From contig DVIH01000047.1 of the NCBI GenBank assembly GCA_018711405.1, positions 1 to 45,602 on the forward strand: a DNA stretch of 45,602 bases. The letters are read 5' to 3'. The DNA comes from Candidatus Avibacteroides excrementipullorum (GTDB lineage Bacteria; Bacteroidota; Bacteroidia; Bacteroidales; Bacteroidaceae). Below the pieces are notes generated by a model. It worked only from the letters and a program-made list of their open reading frames with translations, made no database searches and was not told the origin of the DNA. A program made the position numbers and the translations under genes. Positions 16,985 through 25,544 of this stretch are shown piece after piece; positions within the stretch are counted from its first letter, which is position 1, and each line of letters opens with the position of its first letter.

Positions 16985-18733
16985 TCAAATCTTTTCTATT
17001 AAATCCTCAATGACACTTATCACATTCTTCTCGTCTACAATCTTCTCGTCTGACAAAGGCTTCTCGGCATCCGCATCGCCCACTATGCGGAACTTGACAA
17101 ACTCTTCGCGTGCATTTGCCATCGACAGTTCCGAACCGCAACATATCACGATAATGCCCCTGTTGCTCAACTTATGTGCCATCAATGCCACATCGCGCGG
17201 AGTCATCCCCTCTATGCCTGTGGAATCGAGATTGAGTATGACTGCAATCTTGCCTATGTCATACAGACGGCGCTCAAGGGTGTAGACCATCAGACGGACA
17301 TACGATTTGTCTTCGCCCGTAATCCAAAACACTTTTCCGTCTTGCTCCAGCCTCTTTTTCCACTCTGCGGATGAAACAAGCGATTCGCCTGATATCATCT
17401 TCTTCTTGTCTTCATCGGTTATGGCTGTGAACAGGTCTTTCAGGTCGGCCTTATCTATAATCATTCCCACAGCCGAAGTATTGTTGGTGATAGGGTCTAT
17501 CAGTATAAATGCCCCGCAGCTCTTGTTCTTGACATAAGGGTCAAAATACAATGGACGATTGGTGGTGAACACTGCGCGTCCTATTTCGTTGAGTTTTAAT
17601 TTGTCCACTTTAGACTGCGACATGGTGTTCACATCCACTTTATATCTGATGCCGTCAATGCGTACCCTGCTCGTATTTGTGGTCTGCTTTATGAAAAACT
17701 GTTTGTTCACATCCATATCTTCCTCATCCATCCATACAAGCATAGCCTCGAAAGTACGTCCTATGAGAGGCAGGTTGTCGGGATGCACAAGCATGTCGCC
17801 GCGCGAGATATCTATCTCATCCTCAAGTGTTAATGTCACAGACTGCGGCGGAAAAGCATAATCAAGATTACCGTCATAGGTGACTATTTCCTTGACCTTT
17901 GTCTTTTTCATGGAAGGCAGGACCATCACTTCATCGCCTTTGTGCACCACGCCCGATGCCACTTTTGCACTGAAGCCTCTGAAATCGAGATTCGGTCGCA
18001 ATACATACTGCACCGGATAACGAAAATCATCAAAATTCTGATCGGTACCTATTTCCACTGTTTCCAAAAAGTCGAGCAAAGACTTTCCTTTGTACCATGG
18101 TGTCCTGTCGGATTTTTTCACCACATTGTCTCCCTCAAGCGCAGACAATGGGATGTATTGCACATCGGGTATGTTTAGTTTGCTTACGAACTGCTTGTAT
18201 TCTGTCACAATCTCATTGAACCGTTCCTCCGAGAAATCCACAAGATCCATTTTGTTCACAGCCAGCACCACATGTTTTATGCCGAGCAGTGAAACCAAGA
18301 AAGAATGGCGTTTGGTCTGTGTGATGACTCCTGTCCTCGCATCTACAAGTATCACAGCAAGATTGGCTGTGGAACCGCCTGTTATCATGTTGCGGGTATA
18401 CTGTTCATGTCCCGGAGTATCGGCTATGATAAATTTCCTCTTATTGGTGGAGAAATATCTGTAGGCCACATCTATGGTTATGCCCTGTTCCCTTTCTGCC
18501 TTCAGCCCGTCAAGCAACAAGGCATAGTCTATATGGTCGCCCGCATTGCCCACACGCTTGCTGTCTCTTTCCAGAGCATCAAGTTGGTCTTCGTATATTT
18601 TTTTACTGTCAAACAGCAGACGGCCTATCAAAGTGGACTTACCGTCATCGACAGAACCTGCCGTAAGAAATCTCAAAAGGTCTTTTTTCTCATCATTGTC
18701 GAGAAAAGTCTTTATATCTATTTTCTGTTCCAT
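16985..18733 (-). CDS. cysN: CysN, sulfate adenylyltransferase GTPase subunit, with a degenerate APS-kinase-like C-terminus
   Basis: CysN couples GTP hydrolysis to CysD-catalysed formation of APS from sulfate and ATP. The protein is 582 residues, about 100 longer than plain CysN. It has the translational-GTPase motifs GSVDDGKS (26-33), [12 protein letters not shown] and NKMD, followed by two beta-barrel domains. The extra C-terminal part from residue 468 reads [59 protein letters not shown]. This can be laid on the APS-kinase fold (W-x-T-G-x-x-x-S-x, ALERRL, E-N-I-R-R-I-A-x-x-A-K-L-x-x-x-x-G-I-I-V-I), but the [10 protein letters not shown]-loop is gone. A complete cysC lies upstream, so the domain is probably non-catalytic. 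It sits 21 nt after cysD. Confidence 0.92.
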   Translation of the reverse strand: MEQKIDIKTFLDNDEKKDLLRFLTAGSVDDGKSTLIGRLLFDSKKIYEDQLDALERDSKRVGNAGDHIDYALLLDGLKAEREQGITIDVAYRYFSTNKRKFIIADTPGHEQYTRNMITGGSTANLAVILVDARTGVITQTKRHSFLVSLLGIKHVVLAVNKMDLVDFSEERFNEIVTEYKQFVSKLNIPDVQYIPLSALEGDNVVKKSDRTPWYKGKSLLDFLETVEIGTDQNFDDFRYPVQYVLRPNLDFRGFSAKVASGVVHKGDEVMVLPSMKKTKVKEIVTYDGNLDYAFPPQSVTLTLEDEIDISRGDMLVHPDNLPLIGRTFEAMLVWMDEEDMDVNKQFFIKQTTNTSRVRIDGIRYKVDVNTMSQSKVDKLKLNEIGRAVFTTNRPLYFDPYVKNKSCGAFILIDPITNNTSAVGMIIDKADLKDLFTAITDEDKKKMISGESLVSSAEWKKRLEQDGKVFWITGEDKSYVRLMVYTLERRLYDIGKIAVILNLDSTGIEGMTPRDVALMAHKLSNRGIIVICCGSELSMANAREEFVKFRIVGDADAEKPLSDEKIVDEKNVISVIEDLIEKI

Positions 18734-18754
18734 AATGTTCTATGCAATTAATTA

Positions 18755-19666
18755 TCAGAAATACCCCTCGCGTTTTTTCTGCTCCATACTTGCCTCTTGG
18801 TCGAAATCGATGACTCTGGTGGTTCTTTCAGACTTGGTGGTGGTCATCATCTCTTCCACAATCTTCTCTATGGTATCGGCATTGCTTTCCACAGCTCCGG
18901 TCAAAGGCCAACAGCCCAATGTGCGGAAACGCACCATCTTCATCTGTATCTTGTCTCTGTATTTTTCGGGCAGGCGGTCATCATCGGGCATTATCAGGTT
19001 GCCGTCTATCTCCACTACCGGACGCATCTTGGCAAAATACAACGGCACTATCGGGATGTTTTCCAGACGGATGTATTGCCATATATCAAGTTCCGTCCAG
19101 TTTGACAACGGGAAGACACGGATACTTTCTCCTTTTTGGATTTTAGCATTGTAGATGTCCCACAATTCCGGACGCTGGTTTTTAGGATCCCACTGGTGGA
19201 AACGGTCTCTGAAAGAGAATATCCTTTCCTTTGCCCTCGACTTCTCCTCATCGCGGCGTGCGCCCCCGAATGCCGCATCAAACTTGTATTTGTCGAGCGC
19301 ATTAAGAAGAGCCTGAGTCTTCATCAGGTCGGTATGCACCTTGCTGCCATGAGTGAAAGGACCTACGCCTTCGTTGAACGCCTTCATATTTGATTCCACT
19401 ATAAGGTTCCAGCCGTATTTCTTGGCATATTCATCGCGGAAACTTATCATCTCCTTGAACTTCCATTTCGAGTCTATATGCATCAGCGGGAAAGGCACCT
19501 TGCCTGGATAGAAAGCTTTTTCGGCCAGACGCACCATGACAGAAGAATCCTTGCCTATGGAATATAGCATCACAGGATTTTCAAACTCTGCCGCAACCTC
19601 ACGTATTATATGTATAGATTCTGCTTCGAGCTGTTTCAGATGGCTCAGTTTATAATTCTCACACAT
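18755..19666 (-). CDS. cysD: CysD, sulfate adenylyltransferase catalytic subunit
   Basis: CysD is the PP-loop ATP pyrophosphatase-type subunit that adenylates sulfate to APS with CysN. It is 303 residues from ATG 19666 ([20 protein letters not shown]); the track start at 19672 is a GTG two codons earlier. The nucleotide-binding PP-loop appears as [19 protein letters not shown]. Other family segments are [53 protein letters not shown] and [14 protein letters not shown]. It ends with the common tail [10 protein letters not shown]. It is 13 nt downstream of cysC and 21 nt upstream of cysN, firmly in the operon. Confidence 0.96.
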   Translation of the reverse strand: MCENYKLSHLKQLEAESIHIIREVAAEFENPVMLYSIGKDSSVMVRLAEKAFYPGKVPFPLMHIDSKWKFKEMISFRDEYAKKYGWNLIVESNMKAFNEGVGPFTHGSKVHTDLMKTQALLNALDKYKFDAAFGGARRDEEKSRAKERIFSFRDRFHQWDPKNQRPELWDIYNAKIQKGESIRVFPLSNWTELDIWQYIRLENIPIVPLYFAKMRPVVEIDGNLIMPDDDRLPEKYRDKIQMKMVRFRTLGCWPLTGAVESNADTIEKIVEEMMTTTKSERTTRVIDFDQEASMEQKKREGYF

Positions 19667-19679
19667 AGTCACACTATCT

Positions 19680-20282
19680 TTATTTCTTTATTCTTTTCAA
19701 TATCAAATCCAAAAGTCTGTCCACACACTCTTTCAACGACAGGGCTGACGTGTCAAGGCACAAGTCGGGATGAGCCGGAGCCTCAAAAGGGGCCGATATG
19801 CCGGTAAAGTTCTTTATGTCGCCTTTCCTTGCTTTGGCATAAAGTCCTTTCACATCCCTCTCCTCGCATACTTCCAACGGCGTATTCACATAAACCTCTA
19901 TGAAATCCTCACGCCCTATTATGTCACATGCAAGTTTGCGCATAGCCTCGTCGGGACTGATGAAAGCCGCAATGGTCACAATGCCTGTATCGACAAACAG
20001 TTTCGATATTTCCGCTATGCGCCTGATGTTTTCCATGCGGTCTTCGGCTGTGAAGCCCAGATTGTTGTTTATGCCGCTGCGTATGTTGTCGCCATCGAGG
20101 ATGCGGCACATTATGCCGCGACTGTGCAACTCACGTTCAAGGGCTATGGCTATCGTGCTCTTGCCCGAACCGGAGAGTCCGGTGAACCATATCATCACAC
20201 TATGCTGGCCGAGCAGATTCTCCTTGTCGGCCCGCGTCATCATCCTGTCGAATATAGGATATATGTTATTGTCTGTTGTCAT
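19680..20282 (-). CDS. cysC: CysC, adenylylsulfate kinase
   Basis: CysC phosphorylates APS at the 3' position to give PAPS, the sulfo donor. It is 200 residues, normal length. A Walker A loop, [11 protein letters not shown] (33-43), is followed by [23 protein letters not shown] and [20 protein letters not shown], and the lid region [17 protein letters not shown]. All catalytic elements look intact, unlike the APS-kinase-like tail on CysN. It is 13 nt from both the permease stop and the cysD stop region. Because no PAPS reductase or sulfite reductase lies nearby, the PAPS is more likely to be used for sulfation than for cysteine synthesis. Confidence 0.96.
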   Translation of the reverse strand: MTTDNNIYPIFDRMMTRADKENLLGQHSVMIWFTGLSGSGKSTIAIALERELHSRGIMCRILDGDNIRSGINNNLGFTAEDRMENIRRIAEISKLFVDTGIVTIAAFISPDEAMRKLACDIIGREDFIEVYVNTPLEVCEERDVKGLYAKARKGDIKNFTGISAPFEAPAHPDLCLDTSALSLKECVDRLLDLILKRIKK

Positions 20283-20295
20283 ATCTACTCCTTAT

Positions 20296-21888
20296 TTATA
20301 AAGAAAACGGCCATATCTGCGGTATCAGCAATATGGAGATGACGAACACCAGCAGATTGAGCGGCAAACCCACGCGCACGAAGTCGGTGAACTTATAGTT
20401 GCCTATACCTTGCACTATGAGGTTGGTCTGATAGCCTATCGGGGTTGTAAATCCTGCCGAAGCGGATATGCAGATGACCATGAAGAATGGTGTAGGGTCA
20501 ACTCCCAACTGCGTGGCTATGGACAACGCCAAAGGAAATGCCAATGCCGCCGCTGCATTGTTGGTGATAAGCTCCGTAATGACATTCGTCACCAGATACA
20601 ATATCGCAAGCAGTATATATGTGCCGTAATTAGGTCCCAAAGAAGCTATGAAATCGCTTTCGCTCACATCTATTATGAATTTTGCAATCATATCGGCCAT
20701 ACCGGAGTTGGTCATGGCCTTGCTTATGCCGAAAGCACATGCTATGGTTATCAGTATGTCCCAAGATATGTATTTGGTATATTTCTTGGAGGGAAACACG
20801 TTGGTCCATGCCATGATGACTGTGGTGGCTGCCGCAAAGAAAAACATGTCGAGCTTTATGTTGGGAAACATTTCCCGTGTCACGGGGAGTTCACCCACCG
20901 TAGCCCCGATTATCATCAGCACCACCAGGACCAGCACAAATGTACGTTTCCTCTTATTGGCTTTCAGTTCCGGATCCTTGCCATTGGCTATCATGAGGAA
21001 CACCGATGACTCGCCCCACGTAGGCACGAAAGAATCATCGGCCAGAATCACCAAAGTATCGCCTTCATAGAGACGTTGCTTTTCCAGATTGCGGTAAATG
21101 GTCTTTCCGTTTCTTTTTATCTCTTTCACCTCTGCCCCGTAGTGACGTTTGAAGTCAAAGTCTTTCAGTTGCTTGTTGATGCCCGGAAATCGGGGACCTA
21201 TCACCACTTCCATGAGATGGCGGGCATCGCCCGGCTCCACATCGTCTTCCTGCAAATCGCTGGCGGCAATCCTGTCGGAATCGGGCAACAAGCGTTTGGA
21301 CGTGGCCAACAGATATATAATGCCGGCCACAGTCACCGGCACACCTATCAGTGTCAGTTCAAACATGCCTATGCCGTCATAACCGGCATCTATCATCATG
21401 CCATGCACCACCAGGTTGGTCGAAGTGCCGATAAGGGTACACAGTCCGCCCAATATCGTGACATACGACAGAGGTATGAGAAACTTGCTGGCCGGCAGGT
21501 TCACCGACTTGGCCCAACGCTTTATTATGGGGGCGAATATGACCACTACAGGAGTATTGTTAAGGAAAGCAGAGATAAAAGCTATGGACGGCAACATGCG
21601 GAGCTGAGCCTTAGCCACTGTGGTTTTGCCCTGAGGCAGAATCTTCTTTATGACCTGTGTCAGCGCACCCGACTGGCGCACGCCCTCGCTGACCAGAAAC
21701 AGCAGAGCCACGGTTATCATGCCCTTGTTGCTGAATCCCTCGAGCATCTCTTTGGGAGAGATTATCCCGAAGCAAAGGAACAGTACCACTACCGAAAAAA
21801 GCACCATGCCGGGACGCATTACGTCTTTAACCAAAACAGCCAACATACCCACAAGTGCCAATATTACAACTATTATATCCAACGACAT
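20296..21888 (-). CDS. SLC13-family permease with RCK_C domain, probable sulfate importer of the operon
   Basis: This is a 530-residue inner-membrane transporter of the DASS/SLC13 type. It has two blocks of membrane helices (about 1-190 and 300-530). Between them is one soluble RCK_C/TrkA-C domain (MEVVIGPRFPGINKQLKDF to GDTLVILADDSF). Family landmarks are the SNT-like signature loops LCTLIGTSTNLVVHGM in the first half and TTPIGYQTNLIVQG in the second, plus ITNNAAAALAFPLALS. Related proteins carry sulfate, dicarboxylates or other anions. Placement between cysQ and cysC makes sulfate the most likely substrate, but this is inferred from context. It begins 7 nt after the cysQ stop. Confidence 0.85.
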   Translation of the reverse strand: MSLDIIVVILALVGMLAVLVKDVMRPGMVLFSVVVLFLCFGIISPKEMLEGFSNKGMITVALLFLVSEGVRQSGALTQVIKKILPQGKTTVAKAQLRMLPSIAFISAFLNNTPVVVIFAPIIKRWAKSVNLPASKFLIPLSYVTILGGLCTLIGTSTNLVVHGMMIDAGYDGIGMFELTLIGVPVTVAGIIYLLATSKRLLPDSDRIAASDLQEDDVEPGDARHLMEVVIGPRFPGINKQLKDFDFKRHYGAEVKEIKRNGKTIYRNLEKQRLYEGDTLVILADDSFVPTWGESSVFLMIANGKDPELKANKRKRTFVLVLVVLMIIGATVGELPVTREMFPNIKLDMFFFAAATTVIMAWTNVFPSKKYTKYISWDILITIACAFGISKAMTNSGMADMIAKFIIDVSESDFIASLGPNYGTYILLAILYLVTNVITELITNNAAAALAFPLALSIATQLGVDPTPFFMVICISASAGFTTPIGYQTNLIVQGIGNYKFTDFVRVGLPLNLLVFVISILLIPQIWPFSL

Positions 21889-21895
21889 GACGATA

Positions 21896-22726
21896 TCAAT
21901 TAACCTTTGCCTTCACGACAAACCATGGGTTCAACAAATCTTCTTTATTATATCTGAGCGGCACATCGCCATCGGCACGATACACCTCAAGCCCGGCCGC
22001 AACCGCTATGGCATGTCCTGCCGCCGTGTCCCATTCCATAGTAGGGGCAAAGCGTGGATAGATATCGGCCGCTCCTTCTGCCACCAGGCATATCTTTATG
22101 GAACTGCCTTTCGACACGGTCCTGACTTCGCCGTGAGCCTTTTTCAACTCTTCTATGTATGCTTCAGTCTCACTGTTCATGTGCGAACGGGAAGCCACGA
22201 CCACCAAACCGCTGTGTGCGCAATCGGCAGAAGGCATCCGCTCCGACACATCCATAAGCTGCTGCAAGGTCACGTCACTCCCCACCGACACGATGTCGGA
22301 GCATTTGAAAGCTCCGGTCCCTATCGCACCGAAATACAGTGTCTTCTTCACCGGCACATAAATCACTCCGGCTACAGGAGAGCCATTCTCCACGAAAGCT
22401 ATATTGACAGTAAATTCGCCGTTACGCTTGATAAACTCCTTTGTGCCGTCGAGCGGATCCACTATCCACAGTTTCACCCACTTGCAGCGCACCGCATAAT
22501 CAACCGAAGCGCCCTCCTCGCTCAGGACTGGATAGGGCGTGCTCTGCAAAAAAGATGAAATCACTTCGTTGGATTTCCTGTCGGCCACAGTCAACGGAGA
22601 ATTGTCTTTCTTCATCTCAACCTCAAAATCCGAAGCAGGATCATCGTATATCTGTCTGATAACCTCACCGGCAGCCAATGCCGCTTTTACGGAAATCAAC
22701 AATACGTCTTCATGTAAATAACTCAA
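21896..22726 (-). CDS. cysQ: CysQ, 3'(2'),5'-bisphosphate nucleotidase (PAP phosphatase)
   Basis: CysQ hydrolyses PAP, the toxic by-product of PAPS use, to AMP. It is 276 residues in the inositol-monophosphatase superfamily. Metal ligands and signature are seen in LSEEGAS, WIVDPLDGTKEF and EWDTAAGHAIA. The frame starts with a TTG at 22726 (reads SYLHEDVLLISVKAALAAGE after Met); no in-frame ATG occurs near the conserved N-terminus and a TAG stop lies two codons upstream. The TTG is therefore the only reasonable start. It is the first gene of the seven-gene sulfation operon; a -7 box (TATCTTTG) lies 36 nt upstream. Having the clearance enzyme first fits a pathway dedicated to PAPS consumption. 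Confidence 0.93.
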   Translation of the reverse strand: MSYLHEDVLLISVKAALAAGEVIRQIYDDPASDFEVEMKKDNSPLTVADRKSNEVISSFLQSTPYPVLSEEGASVDYAVRCKWVKLWIVDPLDGTKEFIKRNGEFTVNIAFVENGSPVAGVIYVPVKKTLYFGAIGTGAFKCSDIVSVGSDVTLQQLMDVSERMPSADCAHSGLVVVASRSHMNSETEAYIEELKKAHGEVRTVSKGSSIKICLVAEGAADIYPRFAPTMEWDTAAGHAIAVAAGLEVYRADGDVPLRYNKEDLLNPWFVVKAKVN

Positions 22727-22761
22727 AACTATATTACCTTTAATGATTAAAAAATATTTTA

Positions 22762-22769
22762 CAAAGATA
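22762..22769 (-). promoter_or_regulatory. -7 box of the cysQ operon
   Basis: Minus strand TATCTTTG in a very AT-rich stretch, 36 nt before the TTG start. No convincing -33 TTG at 19-21 nt. Between here and element E4 (22770-22956) I see no gene; the short ORFs there are fragments of the repeat. Confidence 0.45.
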
Positions 22770-22956
22770 ATTTTTTAATCAATGTACGGCGGAAATTATT
22801 CTGATAAAAAGAAAAAATGAACATTAAAAAAGTATTCCGTAAGAGTTAGTACAGGCACGACAAGCACCCATAACACACAGATTGACAACCACATGAAAAG
22901 AGCAACGCCTTACCCGCGCCGCGACATCAGTCCAAACAAAAGAACAATGCAAAAAG

Positions 22957-23035
22957 AATCGGCTCGGTATCGGGCAAAGATGGCGTACATCTTGCTCCGG
23001 TACCGAGCCGATCATGGCCGAAGACCGAGCCGATC
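22957..23035 (-). repeat. 79-nt tetrameric intergenic element, copy E4
   Basis: Plus-strand cores at 22957 (AATCGGCTCGGTA), 22979 (GATGGCGTACATC), 23001 (TACCGAGCCGATC) and 23023 (GACCGAGCCGATC), with 9-nt linkers. Cores 1 and 3 pair over about 12 bp. It begins 58 nt after the stop of the PepSY-like gene. On the minus strand the last core runs into TTCTTTTTGC. Confidence 0.9.
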
Positions 23036-23093
23036 CCCGGCGGGGGTGAATCGCAAACCTATGTAAATCTCAAATCAAGCATTGTGCGCTACA

Positions 23094-23537
23094 TCAGTCA
23101 TCATAGCCTATCACGTTGAACTGCTTGTCAAACTTGATTTCTATGCCCGACGACAGAGTTATCTCCCAAGAATACCTGTCGCGCGAAATCTCCTTTATGA
23201 ACTGGCCTTCAAAACCGCCTTTAGCCACGAAGTCGGCAATCTGTGCGGGCACAACGGAAGAAGGCACCTGCTCATATTTGGTCTCCACGCTCTCCCACTC
23301 TCCGTCTGACCTGAAGCTGACTTCCGTGCGGTCTGTATACACGACCTCATATTCGGTGCCGAAAAATTTCCTCTCCTCCACAGCAAAGGCCACTGTCTTG
23401 CCACTGAAATTGGCCGTGAGGAAACTCTGCGCCGTTTGAGGCAATTGCGCCACATTTATGGCTCTTTCATCATTGTCCGCATTGGCTGAAACTACGCTTG
23501 TCATAAGCAACATTGCTGCAAAAAATAACTTTTTCAT
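23094..23537 (-). CDS. Secreted PepSY-like (DUF2874-type) protein
   Basis: This is a 147-residue exported protein. It starts MKKLFFAAMLLMTSVVSANAD, a clear signal peptide; the track start at 23588 adds 17 residues and is rejected. The body has two copies of a BLIP-like pattern. The first runs from INVAQLPQTAQSFLTANFSG through VEERKFFGTEYEVVYTDRTE to VSFRSDGEWESV. The second runs from VPAQIADFVAKGGFEGQFI through RYSWEITLSSGIEIKFDKQF to NVIGYDD. Such small periplasmic proteins are common in Bacteroidetes; the function is unknown, perhaps protease inhibition or metal or ligand binding. It is followed by element E4. Confidence 0.82.
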   Translation of the reverse strand: MKKLFFAAMLLMTSVVSANADNDERAINVAQLPQTAQSFLTANFSGKTVAFAVEERKFFGTEYEVVYTDRTEVSFRSDGEWESVETKYEQVPSSVVPAQIADFVAKGGFEGQFIKEISRDRYSWEITLSSGIEIKFDKQFNVIGYDD

Positions 23538-23686
23538 AATATTCCGTGTTTTTGAGTTAATAATATTTGTCTTTGTTTTATGATGCAAATGTCACACTCA
23601 AATCTGGAAACAATCTGAAATAATCGGCAGTTGTCCTATTTTTATATTATTTTTACAATTGAAGGAATCAAAGATGAGGGGCATCC

Positions 23687-24484
23687 TCAAGGTGTATCTT
23701 CCAAGTCGCAGAAAAGTATCGTGTCTTCATATTCCCCACACGAAGCCACGCTCTCTCCATCCGGAGATATAATCATGGAATCACCGCTGTATGTCTTGCC
23801 TTCGGGCGATGTCCCTATGCAATTCACTCCCACAGAGTAGCGACCGTTATCCAAGGCTCTTTCCCGAAGCAGTGAGATCCAATCGCCTCTCCTCGATTCC
23901 GGCCAATTGGCAACATACATGGCCACATCGTAATGTCCGTACATCTTGTTCCATGCAGGAAAGCGCAGGTCATAACAGATGAATGCGGCAAACTTCCAAC
24001 CTCCCACATCAAAAACAAGCGGTTCGTCTCCCGGAGTAAAACTGCCTTTCTTGAAACAGTTGTGCTTATCGTAATATTCTGTTCTTCCGTCGGCATGGGC
24101 CACAATCAGACGATTGTAAAAATTCTCCCCGTCCATGTAAATGGTGGATCCGGCAATTGTGGCATTCACTTCGCCCGCCCATTGCTTCATTGCCCGTACC
24201 ACATCGTCAAACCTTGCCGCTATGTCTTTCTTCTTCTCTCGCGCCAGAAGCCTGTCGGACTTCTTCATCTCGCATCCGCTTGCAAACAGTTCCGGCAATA
24301 TTACAATGTCGCAACCGCTGCACTCCTTTACCTTACTGCCGAATGCCGAAATATTCTTATCCACATCTCCCCACGCTATGCGTGTTTGCACCAAAGCCAC
24401 CCTGCAAGGTGGCTTCTGAGCTATTACGGCATTGGCAAACACAGCCAATGCCGATATTACAAATATGAAATGCCTGAGAAACAC
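23687..24484 (-). CDS. Exported carbon-nitrogen hydrolase (nitrilase superfamily, omega-amidase-like)
   Basis: This is a 265-residue nitrilase-fold amidase with the Glu-Lys-Cys triad: Glu in VILPELFASG, Lys in YYDKHNCF, Cys in FICYDLRFPAW. The closest pattern is the omega-amidase/YafV group acting on small amides such as alpha-ketoglutaramate. Unusually, a Sec signal peptide precedes the domain (FLRHFIFVISALAVFANAVIAQ), so it should act in the periplasm. The start is GTG 24484; no in-frame ATG lies before the signal peptide. It follows the YitT gene by 42 nt on the same strand. The export of a usually cytoplasmic enzyme is the point of interest. Confidence 0.85.
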   Translation of the reverse strand: MFLRHFIFVISALAVFANAVIAQKPPCRVALVQTRIAWGDVDKNISAFGSKVKECSGCDIVILPELFASGCEMKKSDRLLAREKKKDIAARFDDVVRAMKQWAGEVNATIAGSTIYMDGENFYNRLIVAHADGRTEYYDKHNCFKKGSFTPGDEPLVFDVGGWKFAAFICYDLRFPAWNKMYGHYDVAMYVANWPESRRGDWISLLRERALDNGRYSVGVNCIGTSPEGKTYSGDSMIISPDGESVASCGEYEDTILFCDLEDTP

Positions 24485-24526
24485 GATAAAGACCTGTCCT
24501 TTTACAATAGTGAATGTATGCTCATA

Positions 24527-25510
24527 CTATTCCGGGACAAGATCCGTCTCGGAAGGAAGCGGTTTCCATCCCTCACCGAACGCATCATAAGCATCGGTCA
24601 CGACCACAAAGGCTTTCGGGTCTGCCTCTTTTATCTTGAACTTCAGCTTACGCACCTCCTTGTAACTCACCACCATGAAAAGCATCTCCTTGTCGGCTCC
24701 GCTATAAAGTCCGCTACTCTTGATATATGTAGCCGACCTGTTCAGGTCTTCTATAATGAACTTATGCAAATCCAGCATCTTATTGTCGCTTATGACAAAT
24801 ATCAGTTTATCGTTCTTGGATCCGTTAAGTACAAAAGCAATGACGCGCGACACGATGAATATGGTTATCAAAGAATACAGTGACAAATAAACGGACGGTT
24901 CGGTGATATCTTCCGCGCTCCCCACACCGAATCCGATAACAACAAGTCCGAAACATACCACAGAAGCATCGGCAAAGAATATCCCTTTGGAAAATGGCAC
25001 GTGGAAATATTTCTGGAGTATCATAGCCACAATATCGGTGCCGCCTGTGGTAGCCCTGTTGCGCACCACCGTACCATTGCCAATGCCTATCAGCACACCG
25101 CCAATGATGACTGTAAGGATGAGATGATCGGACAAATCAAGTATGCCGCCTGCCAGCTGTGCCGGATCAAGGCTGTGCAAAGCTTCCTCCGTAGGATAAG
25201 CCAGAAGAGACATGACATTCATCAGCAAAGGAGTAAGGAGTGCTACAGCTATGGTCCGCGCCCCCAGTTTCGCTCCGAGCAGCACCACCGAAAGAATCAG
25301 CAACGGTATGTCAAACATATATCCGAACGTTCCCACCTGTATAGTGGGAAACAGGTTGTGCAACACTATACTTGCGCCATACACGCCTCCAGGAACAATG
25401 TTATACGGATTTATGAAGAAAACGAAGCCGAAAGCCATAATCACGCTTCCGAAAAGAATGTTCCCCCAACCTCTTATCTCGTGTTTTATATCAGATTTAC
25501 TTAAAGCCAT
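24527..25510 (-). CDS. YitT-family (DUF2179) membrane protein
   Basis: This is a 327-residue inner-membrane protein with about five to six helices in the N-terminal two thirds and a soluble C-terminal DUF2179 domain (VSRVIAFVLNGSKNDKLIFV through EMLFMVVSYKEVRKLKFKIK). Family landmarks are NPYNIVPGGVYGASIVLHN, GNGTVVRNRATTGGTDIVA and VPFSKGIFFADASVV. YitT-family proteins are widespread and of unproven function. ATG 25510 (MALSKSDIKHE) is preferred over the TTG at 25528 used in the track. It lies 34 nt after the galE stop. Confidence 0.9.
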   Translation of the reverse strand: MALSKSDIKHEIRGWGNILFGSVIMAFGFVFFINPYNIVPGGVYGASIVLHNLFPTIQVGTFGYMFDIPLLILSVVLLGAKLGARTIAVALLTPLLMNVMSLLAYPTEEALHSLDPAQLAGGILDLSDHLILTVIIGGVLIGIGNGTVVRNRATTGGTDIVAMILQKYFHVPFSKGIFFADASVVCFGLVVIGFGVGSAEDITEPSVYLSLYSLITIFIVSRVIAFVLNGSKNDKLIFVISDNKMLDLHKFIIEDLNRSATYIKSSGLYSGADKEMLFMVVSYKEVRKLKFKIKEADPKAFVVVTDAYDAFGEGWKPLPSETDLVPE

Positions 25511-25544
25511 AAACAAATATTTATTCAAACTGTTCTCACCATAA

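Noticed and set aside
16985-22726. Assimilatory sulfate reduction operon
   Set aside because: No cysH, cysI or cysJ is present; the operon instead carries a sulfotransferase and PAP phosphatase.
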